From an uncultured Lachnospiraceae bacterium (GTDB lineage Bacteria; Bacillota; Clostridia; Lachnospirales; Lachnospiraceae): a stretch of DNA of 38,856 nt. The number at the start of each line of letters is the position of its first letter. Positions within the stretch are counted from its first letter, which is position 1. The DNA lies in contig CAMJGH010000016.1 in assembly GCA_946405185.1 (NCBI GenBank), positions 1 to 38,856 on the forward strand, written 5' to 3'. A program made the translations under genes and the position numbers. Below are positions 1-7,619 of this stretch, piece after piece. The notes under the pieces were generated by a model. It was not told where the DNA came from. It made no database searches and saw nothing but the letters and a program-made list of their open reading frames with translations.

Positions 1-1063
1 GGAGATGACCAACGGCGAGATCAACGACACCGAACTGGTGGCCGCCCTCATCAACGAGAAGGACAACTTCGTGGAGGGCATCCGCTACGCGCAGGAGCAG
101 GTGAAGGGCTCCATGTCCATCGTCATCCTGACACCCATGGGCATCTACCTGGCGCGTGATCCGGTGGGCCGCACGCCCATCGTGCTGGGTAAGAAGGACG
201 AGGGGTACTGCGCCAGCTTCGAGTCGTTCGCCTATCTGAACCTGGGCTACACCGATTACCGGGAACTGGGCCCCGGCGAGATCGCCATCATGACGCCGGA
301 GGGCGTGACCACGCTGCTGGCGCCGGGTAAGAAGATGCGCATCTGCACCTTCCTGTGGGTCTACTACGGGTATCCGTCCACCAGCTACGAAGGCGCCTCC
401 GTGGAAGGCATGCGCAACCGGTGCGGTGCCGCCATCGCCCGGCGTGACCATCTGACGGTGGCGGAGCTGGACTGCGTGGCCGGCGTTCCGGATTCCGGCA
501 CAGCCCACGCCATCGGCTACGCCAACGAGTCAGGCGTGCCGTTCACCCGGCCGCTCATCAAGTACACGCCCACCTGGCCGCGGTCGTTCATGCCGCCCAT
601 GCAGCAGAAGCGCGACCTCATCGCAAAGATGAAGCTGGTGCCGGTGCACGAGCTCATCCGCGGGCAGCGCATGCTCCTCATCGACGATTCCATCGTCCGC
701 GGCACGCAGCTGCGCGACATGACGAACTACCTGTTCGAGAACGGCGCCACGGAAGTGCACGCCCGTCCCGCCTGCCCGCCCATCATCTTCGGCTGCAAGT
801 TCCTGAACTTCTCCCGGTCCACTTCGGAGATGGAACTGATGGCCCGCCGCGTCATCGCGGAGGAAGAGGGCGGCGAGGTGGAGCGCGACATCCTCGACGA
901 CTACGCCAACCCGGATTCGGAGCGCTACGAGCGCATGGTGAAGGGCATCTGCAAGAAGATGGGCTTCACGTCGCTGCGCTACAATCGGCTGGACGATATG
1001 CTGGAATCCGTCGGCATCCCGAAGGAGAACCTCTGCACGTACTGCTGGAATGGAATCGATTAA
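1..1063 (+). CDS. purF: Amidophosphoribosyltransferase, C-terminal part (5' truncated by window edge)
   Basis: This enzyme makes 5-phosphoribosylamine from PRPP and glutamine, the first step of de novo purine synthesis, in the cytoplasm. The open frame enters from the window edge (first full codon at 2), so the N-terminal Cys nucleophile and about the first 120 residues of the glutaminase domain are missing. What remains holds the end of the class II glutaminase domain (ARDPVGRTP, then CASFES) and the phosphoribosyltransferase domain. The PRPP-binding motif LLIDDSIVRGTQL is near base 680, GVPDSG lies upstream of it, and the C-terminal CTYCWNG is typical of the family. The ATG at 5 is internal, not a real start. 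The stop lies 10 bases before the cyclophilin start, so the two are probably cotranscribed. It could be a diverged PurF-like paralogue, but all the expected motifs are present. Confidence 0.9.
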   Translation, partial: EMTNGEINDTELVAALINEKDNFVEGIRYAQEQVKGSMSIVILTPMGIYLARDPVGRTPIVLGKKDEGYCASFESFAYLNLGYTDYRELGPGEIAIMTPEGVTTLLAPGKKMRICTFLWVYYGYPSTSYEGASVEGMRNRCGAAIARRDHLTVAELDCVAGVPDSGTAHAIGYANESGVPFTRPLIKYTPTWPRSFMPPMQQKRDLIAKMKLVPVHELIRGQRMLLIDDSIVRGTQLRDMTNYLFENGATEVHARPACPPIIFGCKFLNFSRSTSEMELMARRVIAEEEGGEVERDILDDYANPDSERYERMVKGICKKMGFTSLRYNRLDDMLESVGIPKENLCTYCWNGID

Positions 1064-1073
1064 AGGAGAAAAC

Positions 1074-1595
1074 ATGAATCAGAACCCCATTGTGACATTT
1101 GAGATGGAAAACGGCGGCATCATGAAGGCTGAGCTCTACCCGGAGGTCGCCCCGAACACCGTGAACAACTTCATCAGCCTGGTGAAGAAGGGCTTTTATG
1201 ACGGCCTGATCTTCCACCGCGTGATCCGCGGTTTCATGATCCAGGGCGGTGACCCGCAGGGCGTGGGCATCGGCGGGCCGGGGTACGGTATCCGCGGCGA
1301 GTTTGCCCAAAACGGCTTTGAGAACAAGCTGGCGCATGAGCGCGGCGTGCTCTCCATGGCGCGCGCCATGGATCCGGATTCCGCCGGCAGCCAGTTCTTC
1401 ATCATGCACGCCAATGCTCCTCACCTGGACGGCGGCTATGCCGCGTTCGGCAAGCTGACCGAAGGGTTTGAGGTGCTGGATGCCATCGCCGGGACGCGCA
1501 CGGACTTCCGTGACCGCCCGCGCGAAGAGCAGAAGATGGCGAAGGTCACCGTGGAGTGCTTCGGTGTGGACTACCCGGAGCCGGAGACGGTATGA
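1074..1595 (+). CDS. Cyclophilin-type peptidyl-prolyl cis-trans isomerase
   Basis: Cyclophilins speed cis-trans isomerisation of X-Pro peptide bonds during protein folding. The 173-residue product is one compact cyclophilin domain without signal peptide or lipobox, so it is probably cytoplasmic. Visible family motifs are FHRVIRGFMIQGGDP (catalytic Arg in FHRV), the SAGSQFFIM segment and HLDGGYAAFGKL. I chose the ATG at 1074 because AAAGGAG at 1062-1068 sits just upstream; an in-frame ATG at 1050 lies inside the end of the purF-like gene and has no ribosome-binding site. The stop overlaps the next start (ATGA), showing translational coupling to the acetyltransferase. Confidence 0.95.
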   Translation: MNQNPIVTFEMENGGIMKAELYPEVAPNTVNNFISLVKKGFYDGLIFHRVIRGFMIQGGDPQGVGIGGPGYGIRGEFAQNGFENKLAHERGVLSMARAMDPDSAGSQFFIMHANAPHLDGGYAAFGKLTEGFEVLDAIAGTRTDFRDRPREEQKMAKVTVECFGVDYPEPETV

Positions 1596-2341
1596 CCGCC
1601 GTTCTGATAACAAGACAGGGAGAGCCGGTGGCGGTCACGGACCGTCCATCGGCTCTTTCGGCACTGATGAAGGAAGGCCCGGCCGTGGGCCTGCTGCCGA
1701 AGGCGGCGGGCGAGGAGGGCGTTCCCTACCCGGGCGGCGTGCGGCTGCTGGAACTGACGGAAGAAGAGAAGACCGCACTCTTCTCGCGGGAGGTGTGGCA
1801 GGAACTGCCGGCCTTTCTCGATGAAGAGTGGCTTTCGCGTACGGCGGACCGGTGGCACGGGCGGCCGGTGCGCATCGCCGAAACGCCCCGGCTGATCCTG
1901 CGCGAGCTGGTGCCGGATGATGCGCCGGCGCTGATGGCACTCTACGATGATCCGGTGACCCGGCACTACGTGGAGCCGCTGCCGGAGACGGAAGAGGAGG
2001 TGCGCGGCCAGATCGCGGCCTACATCCGCTTCATGTACGATTTTTACGGGTACGGCATCTGGGGCATTGAGGAGAAGGCTTCCGGGCGGCTGATCGGCCG
2101 CGCCGGCATCGAGCCGGCAGAGGAGCCGGGGTTCGTCTCGTTAGGCTACCTGCTGGCGGCGGATGCGCGCGGCAAAGGGTATGCCCGGGAAGCCGCCCGG
2201 GAGGTCCTGCGCGTGGCGGAAGAGGAACTGGACATCCCCCGGGAGAAGATCCGCTGTGAAGTGGCGGCGGACCACGAGAAGTCGCTGGCGGTGGCGGAAA
2301 GTCTGGGCATTGCGGTCATCCGGCTCACGCCGGAAGCCTGA
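1592..2341 (+). CDS. GNAT-family N-acetyltransferase (RimJ/RimL-like) with an extra N-terminal segment
   Basis: The product has 249 residues. The C-terminal ~160 residues form a GNAT domain of the RimJ/RimL type: ETPRLILREL opens the fold, and the acetyl-CoA-binding region reads ARGKGYAREA. The substrate (a protein N-terminus or a small amine) cannot be told from sequence. The first ~90 residues precede the fold and I do not recognise them. The ATG at 1592 overlaps the cyclophilin stop by four bases (ATGA). An open frame reaching back to 1556 has no better start. This is the last gene of the run and is followed by a hairpin terminator at 2368-2395. Confidence 0.85.
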   Translation: MTAVLITRQGEPVAVTDRPSALSALMKEGPAVGLLPKAAGEEGVPYPGGVRLLELTEEEKTALFSREVWQELPAFLDEEWLSRTADRWHGRPVRIAETPRLILRELVPDDAPALMALYDDPVTRHYVEPLPETEEEVRGQIAAYIRFMYDFYGYGIWGIEEKASGRLIGRAGIEPAEEPGFVSLGYLLAADARGKGYAREAAREVLRVAEEELDIPREKIRCEVAADHEKSLAVAESLGIAVIRLTPEA

Positions 2342-2362
2342 CTTCCCGGAAACACAGTAGAC

Positions 2363-2395
2363 AAAAAGCGGAGCCCCGGAAGGCTCCGCCTTTTT
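2363..2395 (+). terminator. Bidirectional Rho-independent terminator
   Basis: A perfect 8-bp stem (GCGGAGCC at 2368-2375 with GGCTCCGC at 2382-2389, loop CCGGAA) is flanked by A5 on the left and T5 on the right. It can therefore end both the + strand purF-cyclophilin-GNAT transcript and the - strand gene that stops at 2413. Confidence 0.9.
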
Positions 2396-2412
2396 GATGC
2401 CTGTGCGGCCGG

Positions 2413-3180
2413 TCACTCTTCGGTGACAGCCGGCACGTATTCCTTGCCAAGCACCATGCGCACCATGTTGATGGCTTCGGCCTGGCGTTTGGAGTTGCTG
2501 ACGATGACCATGTAGAGCTTGTCCCCGTGAGCGGGGGTGAAGCCGTGGCTTTTGGTGAAGGCCAGATCCGTGATGTCGATGGCCATGGGATAGGTGTGGG
2601 TGACACCGCTTTCCTCTTCGACATAGCTGCCTTCCGTGATGAGCCCCTGGTCAAAGAGCGGCTGGTAGAGCTCCGCGGGCAGCAGTTCGGACAGATCGGC
2701 AAAGCCGCCGTTGCGGGCATACTCTTCAAAGACGATCTGGTCACAGAACATGTAGTCCACTTCCCGCGCGGCGATCAGCGTGACCAGCTTCATGACGGTG
2801 GCGTAGTCGTTGCTGGCAGAGGCGGGATCGTTGGCGCCCATGAACAGGTTGTATTCAAAGACGTTGGTGTAATGGCGCTTGTCGATGCCGGCGTACTCTT
2901 CGTATTCCGCCTTAAAGGCCTCGCACACGTCGCTTTCGGCGCTGAGGTTGACGCCCAGGCCGTACAGCTGGGTGGCCTGGTTGTGGAACGCGTAATGGTT
3001 GATCATGGAGATGATCACCCCGAGCACCACCACCCCCGCGAGGATGTGCCATTTATAGTAATCGAGGATAAAGCGGACTTTTTCGCTGCCCGACAGTTCC
3101 TTAAATGTCCGGTCCGGCTTGCTGACCACATCGGCCAGCGAGCTTTTGACTTCTTCCATGCCTTCTCTGCGTATCTGCAT
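2413..3180 (-). CDS. Membrane-anchored protein of unknown function
   Basis: I do not recognise a named family. The 255-residue product has a charged cytoplasmic N-terminus (about 1-43), one hydrophobic segment (about 44-61, HILAGVVVLGVIISMI) and a ~190-residue, probably external, domain. That domain has short stretches resembling solute-binding proteins (DYMFCDQIVFEEYA, then FADLSELLP), which is only a weak hint of a periplasmic-binding-type fold. The ATG at 3180 is preferred because AGGAGG lies at 3191-3196. The open frame runs back to 3309, but that stretch overlaps the terminator of the next operon. It has its own extended -10 promoter and ends at the bidirectional terminator at 2363-2395. 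Confidence 0.75.
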   Translation of the reverse strand: MQIRREGMEEVKSSLADVVSKPDRTFKELSGSEKVRFILDYYKWHILAGVVVLGVIISMINHYAFHNQATQLYGLGVNLSAESDVCEAFKAEYEEYAGIDKRHYTNVFEYNLFMGANDPASASNDYATVMKLVTLIAAREVDYMFCDQIVFEEYARNGGFADLSELLPAELYQPLFDQGLITEGSYVEEESGVTHTYPMAIDITDLAFTKSHGFTPAHGDKLYMVIVSNSKRQAEAINMVRMVLGKEYVPAVTEE

Positions 3181-3209
3181 ATCGATAAAACCTCCTGCAA
3201 ACGAAACAC

Positions 3210-3218
3210 AGTATAGCA
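3210..3218 (-). promoter_or_regulatory. Extended -10 promoter for the gene at 2413-3180
   Basis: Read on the minus strand, TGC directly precedes TATACT (3215-3210), giving the extended -10 pattern TGnTATACT. No good -35 hexamer is found 16-18 bases upstream. It lies about 30 bases before the chosen start codon. Confidence 0.5.
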
Positions 3219-3265
3219 CAGCTTGTAAACGATGAATGTGAAACTTTGGTAAACAGTATCCGACA

Positions 3266-3298
3266 GAAAAAGCGCCGGACGGTTTCCCGCCCGGCGCT
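3266..3298 (-). terminator. Rho-independent terminator of the TRAP transporter operon
   Basis: The stem pairs AGCGCCGG (3271-3278) with CCGGCGCT (3291-3298) and continues inward with CGG/CCG. On the minus strand it is followed by a T run (complement of the A run at 3267-3270). It lies just past the dctM stop at 3316. Confidence 0.85.
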
Positions 3299-3315
3299 GA
3301 TGCGTCCACTTTTCT

Positions 3316-4602
3316 TTACCAGGATTTGTACACCAGTCTCGGAATGAACAGGCTGATGTCCGGAATGTAGGTGATGATGAGCAGCGCGATGACCGAGATG
3401 ATGATGAACGGCAGCACGCCCTTCGACACCTTCAGGATGGGCTGCTTCGTGATGGTGGAGGCCACGAACAGGTTCAGGCCGAACGGCGGCGTGAACATAC
3501 CGATGGCCGTGTTCACCACGATGACGATGCCCAGGTGGATCGGATCGATACCGGCCTGCAGGGCGATCGGGTAGAAGAGCGGTCCAAGGATGGTGATGAT
3601 GGAGCACCCGTCCAGGAACATACCGCAGATCAGCAGGACGATGTTCATCATGAGCAGGATGACGTACTTGTTGGAGGACACCGACAGCACGGCCTCGGCC
3701 AGCTTCACGGTGACGCCCTGCTCGGTCAGCACGTAGGCGAACACGGAGGCGGCAGCCAGCAGGCTCATGACCTGGATGGTCGTCAGGGCCGACTTGCGGG
3801 CGCAATCGATGAGCTGCTTGAGGTTCATCTCACGGTAGATGAACAGCGCCACGATCATGGAGTACACCACGGCCACGCAGGAGGCTTCGGTCGGGGTGAA
3901 GAAACCGGAGTAGATGCCGCCGAGGATGATGACCGGCACGCCGATGGCCCACGCGGATTTCACGAAGGCGCGGCCGCGCTCTCTCCAGCTGGCCTTTTTG
4001 GCCTTCTCGACGTTGGGGCTGCGCTTGGCCATGATGTACGTGTAGATCATGTAGATCAGCGCGTAGATGATGCCCGCGCCGAAACCGGCCATGAACAGGG
4101 CACCCACGGAAGCGCCGGTGACCACGCCGTAGACGATCATGGTGACCGACGGCGGGATGATGACGCCCAGGGAACCGGCCGCGGTGACCACGCCGGCGGA
4201 GTACTCTTTGGAGTAGCCTTTCTCCAGCAACGCCGGATACAGCAGGCCGCCGATGGCCACGACGGTGGCGGGAGCGGAACCGGAGATGGCGCCGAAGAAG
4301 AGGGAGGCCAGGATGACGGTCATGCCCAGACCGCCCGGGATGTGGCCGACGAAGGCGTTGGCCAGGTCGATGATGCGGCGGGACAGACCGCCCTCACTCA
4401 TGATGTTCGCCGCGAAGATGAACATCGGGATGGAGATGAGGGAGAGCTTGTTGACGCCGGCGAAGCTGCGCTGCAGGATCAGCACCAGGTCCATGTCCGA
4501 GAAGAACGCATAGGCGATGGCCGTGGAGCCGGAGAGCGCGATGAAGATGGGCGCGGTGCCCACGAGGAAGAGAACAAGGAAGATAAACAGGATCGCGACC
4601 AT
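3316..4602 (-). CDS. dctM: TRAP transporter large permease (DctM family)
   Basis: This is the large membrane subunit of a tripartite ATP-independent periplasmic (TRAP) transporter, which uses an ion gradient to import an organic acid delivered by the binding protein. The 428-residue length and the many long hydrophobic segments fit DctM. Visible family features include the SGSAPATVVAIGGLLYPALLEKGY region near residue 110, PPSVTMIVYG, and FTPPFGLNLFV near the C-terminus. Its start codon overlaps the dctQ stop by one base (TAATG), so the two are translationally coupled. A strong terminator follows. The substrate is unknown; C4-dicarboxylates, sugar acids and uronates are typical. The nearby acid-sugar and pectin-related genes favour a sugar acid, but that is inference. 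Confidence 0.95.
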   Translation of the reverse strand: MVAILFIFLVLFLVGTAPIFIALSGSTAIAYAFFSDMDLVLILQRSFAGVNKLSLISIPMFIFAANIMSEGGLSRRIIDLANAFVGHIPGGLGMTVILASLFFGAISGSAPATVVAIGGLLYPALLEKGYSKEYSAGVVTAAGSLGVIIPPSVTMIVYGVVTGASVGALFMAGFGAGIIYALIYMIYTYIMAKRSPNVEKAKKASWRERGRAFVKSAWAIGVPVIILGGIYSGFFTPTEASCVAVVYSMIVALFIYREMNLKQLIDCARKSALTTIQVMSLLAAASVFAYVLTEQGVTVKLAEAVLSVSSNKYVILLMMNIVLLICGMFLDGCSIITILGPLFYPIALQAGIDPIHLGIVIVVNTAIGMFTPPFGLNLFVASTITKQPILKVSKGVLPFIIISVIALLIITYIPDISLFIPRLVYKSW

Positions 4603-5102
4603 TACAGCAGTTCCTCCTTATCTTTGTTCTCGCCACCCTTCCAGTCGCGGACGAGGGCCTGAATCTCACGGATGAGCATCAGGCCGCCGCCGATGGGCAG
4701 GGAGATGTAGACGATCCACAGCGGCAGCTCCATGGCGGTGCTGACCTGGTGTCTTTCGATCATCGAAGCGCACAGACGCGCGCCGTAGACCAGGAAGAAC
4801 AGGCCGAAGAGGGCGGTGAGCACGTGCACGACGGCGTTGATGATCCTGTGGAACTTTTCGCTCTTGGTCATATCGATGAGGGCCGTCACGCGCATGTGAA
4901 CGCCCGCGCGGGTGGCGGCGCCCATGCCGGCCATGACGATCCAGACGATGGCATACTGGGAAAACTCATAAGCCCACGGAAAACCGTATTTGAAAACACG
5001 AGCGATGACGTTGGCAAACAGCACGAACGTGGTGGCGAAGATGCCGAGCGTGATCACAAAGTTCTCGAAGGCGGCCAGGGCTTTGTCGATTGCCTTAAAC
5101 AA
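4602..5102 (-). CDS. dctQ: TRAP transporter small permease (DctQ family)
   Basis: This is the small four-helix membrane subunit that pairs with DctM. The 166-residue product has four hydrophobic stretches, with ARVFKYGFPWAYEFSQYAIVW and the GAATRAGVHMRV motif typical of DctQ. The start is a TTG (5102-5100 on the minus strand), not ATG. AAAGGAG at 5117-5111 sits 8 bases upstream and no ATG is equally placed. The gene lies between dctP and dctM and overlaps dctM by one base. About 95 bases, including a terminator-like hairpin, separate it from dctP, so it is probably expressed below the binding protein. Confidence 0.93.
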   Translation of the reverse strand: MFKAIDKALAAFENFVITLGIFATTFVLFANVIARVFKYGFPWAYEFSQYAIVWIVMAGMGAATRAGVHMRVTALIDMTKSEKFHRIINAVVHVLTALFGLFFLVYGARLCASMIERHQVSTAMELPLWIVYISLPIGGGLMLIREIQALVRDWKGGENKDKEELL

Positions 5103-5142
5103 AACCGTTTCTCCTTTGTCAGAACGTGGTTGTCAGGTTACC

Positions 5143-5184
5143 GGGAAAAAGAAGGACTCTCTCTGCATCGCAGAAAGAGTCCTT
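5143..5184 (-). terminator. Intercistronic hairpin (partial terminator or attenuator) between dctP and dctQ
   Basis: AAGGACTCT (5152-5160) pairs with AGAGTCCTT (5176-5184), and an inner CTGC/GCAG pair closes a tight loop. On the minus strand the hairpin is followed by CTTTTTCCC. It stands after the dctP stop (5198) and before the dctQ ribosome-binding site, so leaky termination here would give more binding protein than permease. Confidence 0.75.
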
Positions 5185-5197
5185 TGCAGAGGCGGGA

Positions 5198-6229
5198 TCA
5201 CTTCTTGCCGTACTTCTCGGCCAGCTGGTAGGTCAGATCCAGAATATCGGAACCCACGACATCGCGGAATTCTTCGTGCACCGGCTTCATGACATCCGCC
5301 ATGACAGCGGTCTCTTCGTCGGTCATGTAGATAACGGTCGTGCCGGAATCCTCGATGGTCTTGATGAGGGCGGCTTCGTTGTCGATGGTGGTCTGACGCT
5401 CAAACTGAACGGCTTCGTCGGCGGCCTTGTTGATGATCTCCTGCAGGTCGGCCGGGAGCTTGTCCCAGTAGGTCTTGGAGAACAGGAAGGCGTAGCCGAG
5501 GTAGGCGTGATTGGAGATGACGCAGTAGTCCTGCACTTCGTAGAACTTCATGTTGACGATGGAGACTAACGGGTTCTCCTCGCCATCGACGGTACCCTGC
5601 TGCAGGGCGTTGTAGGTCTCGCCGAAGTCGATCGGGATGGGGTTGGCGCCGAGGGCCTTGAACTGGGCGATGATCAGCGGGGACTCCATGGTGCGGAAGT
5701 TCAGGCCGACAAAGTCTTCCGGCTTGGTGGTGGGGGTGTTGGCGGTGAACTGCTTGTAGCCGGACTCCCAGAAGTTGATGCCGTGGAAACCGATCTCTTC
5801 CATCGGATCGAACATGGCTTTCTTGAACTGCTCGTCATCCAGCGTGCCGTAGAGGGCTTCGCGGCTGGTGAACATGTAAGGCATGTCGATGACCTGCAGG
5901 CTCTTGGAGAAACCGGAGAGCTTGGCGGTCGGCAGCAGGGCGGCTTCCAGGGAACCGGTCTGCATCATCTCGGCGGCTTCGGTGTCGTTGCCGAGGGTGT
6001 TGTTGGCGTAGATCGTGACTTCGATCTGGCCGTTGGATGCCTTTTCAACAAGTTCTTTGAACTTCTTGGCGCCGAGGTCCTGTGCGGTACCTTCGGCAAG
6101 GTCGTGATGGAGCTTGATCTTGTAAACGGTCTTGTTGCCGCTTCCGCTGTTGCTGCCGCCGCAGGCGGTCAGACCCAGCATGCCGATGACCATGACAAGC
6201 ACAAGCATGGCAGAGATGAGACGCTTCAT
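5198..6229 (-). CDS. dctP: TRAP transporter solute-binding lipoprotein (DctP family)
   Basis: This is the extracytoplasmic binding subunit that captures the substrate and hands it to DctQM. The 343-residue precursor begins with a lipoprotein signal (hydrophobic residues 4-20, then LTAC with Cys23), so in a Gram-positive cell it would be anchored to the outer face of the membrane. The mature protein shows DctP hallmarks: IKLHHDLAEGTAQ, then NNTLGNDTEAAEMMQTGS. FRTMESPL carries the conserved Arg that usually binds the substrate carboxylate, and GETYNALQQGTVDGEENP follows. The ATG at 6229 is preceded by GGGAGG at 6238-6243. Open frame to 6325 includes the promoter and 5' hairpin, so it is not coding. 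First gene of the operon dctP-dctQ-dctM. Confidence 0.95.
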   Translation of the reverse strand: MKRLISAMLVLVMVIGMLGLTACGGSNSGSGNKTVYKIKLHHDLAEGTAQDLGAKKFKELVEKASNGQIEVTIYANNTLGNDTEAAEMMQTGSLEAALLPTAKLSGFSKSLQVIDMPYMFTSREALYGTLDDEQFKKAMFDPMEEIGFHGINFWESGYKQFTANTPTTKPEDFVGLNFRTMESPLIIAQFKALGANPIPIDFGETYNALQQGTVDGEENPLVSIVNMKFYEVQDYCVISNHAYLGYAFLFSKTYWDKLPADLQEIINKAADEAVQFERQTTIDNEAALIKTIEDSGTTVIYMTDEETAVMADVMKPVHEEFRDVVGSDILDLTYQLAEKYGKK

Positions 6230-6266
6230 GAGGAATACCTCCCTTTCATTTTGACTGCCCCCTAGG

Positions 6267-6299
6267 CAGATGCTGCCCGCACCTTCGGTGCGGTATCTG
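6267..6299 (-). promoter_or_regulatory. 5' leader hairpin of dctP mRNA
   Basis: CCGCACC (6277-6283) pairs with GGTGCGG (6287-6293), and CAGAT/ATCTG extend the stem around an internal bulge. The predicted transcription start is about 6299, so the hairpin would sit at the very 5' end of the transcript. That position suits mRNA stabilisation. It matches no riboswitch that I recognise. Confidence 0.5.
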
Positions 6300-6305
6300 A
6301 GTCCG

Positions 6306-6335
6306 AATATATCAAAACTGGTCAACCTCTGTCAA
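6306..6335 (-). promoter_or_regulatory. Sigma-70-type promoter of the dctPQM operon
   Basis: On the minus strand the consensus -35 TTGACA (6335-6330) is followed by an 18-base spacer and -10 TATATT (6311-6306). A second TTGACC lies within the spacer. It is divergent from the promoter at 6384-6411. Confidence 0.8.
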
Positions 6336-6350
6336 GCGGGCTTCCGGCGG

Positions 6351-6371
6351 TTGTGAAAAATTTGTGAAAAA
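6351..6371 (+). repeat. Tandem direct repeat TTGTGAAAAA with 11-base period (possible operator)
   Basis: Two exact copies of TTGTGAAAAA lie at 6351-6360 and 6362-6371, one helical turn apart, between the divergent promoters of dctP and the YesL-like gene. Such spacing suits cooperative binding of a regulator. No regulator gene is adjacent, so the role is inference. Confidence 0.4.
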
Positions 6372-6383
6372 GGGAGAGGGGAT

Positions 6384-6411
6384 TTGCAAAAACCGTGATT
6401 CCCGTTATAAT
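6384..6411 (+). promoter_or_regulatory. Sigma-70-type promoter of the YesL-like gene at 6445
   Basis: TTGCAA (6384-6389) is followed by a 16-base spacer and the consensus TATAAT (6406-6411), 33 bases before the start codon. Confidence 0.8.
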
Positions 6412-6444
6412 AAATGCTGTTCGTCTGAACGCGGGAGGTATGTT

Positions 6445-7218
6445 ATGAGCGCGCTGTTTAATCTGGATAATCCGTTCTGGCGGTTTATGTCCAAATTGGG
6501 CGATATGATCATGCTGACGGTGGTGTGGCTTGTCTGCTGCATTCCCATCGTCACCATCGGACCGGCCACCACGGCCATGTATTACGTGATGCTGAAATTG
6601 GTGCGTGATCTTGAAGGCTCAGTATTCAAGCAATATTTTAAGTCGTTCAAGGAAAATTTAAAGCAGGGCATGATCATCGGCGTGATCATGACGCTGTTGG
6701 GTGCCATCTTGCTGTTTGACCTCACGTTCTACAAAGACGCCACCGGGCAGATCGCCAGCCTCCTGTGGTGGGCCAGCCTGATCTTCTTCATCATCTGGGC
6801 CATGGTCTCGCAGTACATCTACGCGCTGCTGGCCAAGTTTGTCCAGACGGTGAAGCGCTATTTCATGTTCGGATTGTTTCTGTCTATCCGGCACTTCGGC
6901 TACACGGTGCTGATGCTGCTGGTGAGCGCCGTGGCGCTCATCGTGATCTACTTCTATCCGCCGTTTGTGCTCATGGCCATGGGCGTGGTCGCCTACGTGA
7001 ACAGCAAGATGCTGGTGGTCATCTTTGACAAGTACATTCCGGACGAACTGAAGGAAGTCAATCAGCTGAAGGACCCGGACCAGGGGTTCGGGGACGGCCC
7101 GGCAGACGGCAAGCCGGCGGAAGAAGAGCCGGTGCACATCGTGATGGATATCAACGAGCCGACGCATGTGGTGCTGGGGGATACGTCGAAGATGGGGAGC
7201 GGGAAAGAAGAAAAGTAA
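6445..7218 (+). CDS. YesL-like membrane protein (DUF624)
   Basis: This 257-residue integral membrane protein begins like DUF624/YesL proteins: LFNLDNPFWRFMSKLGDMIMLTVVW, then the conserved CCIPIVTIGPATTAMYYV near residues 30-55. About five hydrophobic segments fill residues 20-195. The C-terminal ~60 residues are hydrophilic and acidic (GDGPADGKPAEEEP) and probably cytoplasmic. The function of the family is unknown; in Bacillus subtilis yesL lies next to the rhamnogalacturonan-use genes yesM/yesN. The ATG at 6445 follows GGGAGG at 6433-6438; the longer frame from 6364 would include the -10 box. It stands alone, divergent from the TRAP operon. No convincing terminator was seen before the palindrome that follows. 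A second paralogue is at 32830-33453. Confidence 0.88.
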   Translation: MSALFNLDNPFWRFMSKLGDMIMLTVVWLVCCIPIVTIGPATTAMYYVMLKLVRDLEGSVFKQYFKSFKENLKQGMIIGVIMTLLGAILLFDLTFYKDATGQIASLLWWASLIFFIIWAMVSQYIYALLAKFVQTVKRYFMFGLFLSIRHFGYTVLMLLVSAVALIVIYFYPPFVLMAMGVVAYVNSKMLVVIFDKYIPDELKEVNQLKDPDQGFGDGPADGKPAEEEPVHIVMDINEPTHVVLGDTSKMGSGKEEK

Positions 7219-7230
7219 GAACAGGTGACG

Positions 7231-7611
7231 TTGTCGCATCAGCCTCTGCCGTCAACGCCTCCTCACCCATTCCGGAGAGTTGCTCCGGCAGCAGTCGTCG
7301 TCGGTCAGCACCCGTTCCGGCTGAGCACTACGCTCCGGTGATCTAACTGCCAACTCCATCTCACATCGGATACAGCAAGACCTTCCCTTTGGGAGCCTCG
7401 CAAAACGAGTCTCCGTCGGGAAGGTCTTATTATTGCTGTATCCGATGTGGATTCCGTAGGCAGTGGATTTCACCTGCGCTAAGGGCGTGCTCTGATCCGC
7501 CGTCAGGGTGCAGGACCGACTCCTTTGCAGCTGCCGCCGAGGTTTCCCCGACCGCTGCAGACGGGTCGTGGAGGCGAGGGAGTAGCTGCTGCCGAGTGAG
7601 GCTTGTCCGCC
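7231..7611. mobile_element. Imperfect ~380-bp palindrome flanked by direct repeats (MITE-like)
   Basis: The centre is a long hairpin. Left arm 7362-7387 (CACATCGGATACAGCA followed by AGACCTTCCC) pairs with right arm 7418-7449, broken only by a short ATTAT bulge; the inner GGAG-CTCG arm closes around CAAAA. Beyond the core, the two sides continue to match imperfectly as inverted copies (for example GTCGGTC near 7307 and its complement GACCGAC near 7517, and agcctc/gaggc near the ends). The exact 7-base direct repeat GGTGACG flanks the whole at 7224-7230 and 7612-7618, as expected of a target-site duplication. There is no coding capacity. Boundaries are approximate; it could also be a structured RNA. 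Confidence 0.5.
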
Positions 7612-7619
7612 GGTGACGA

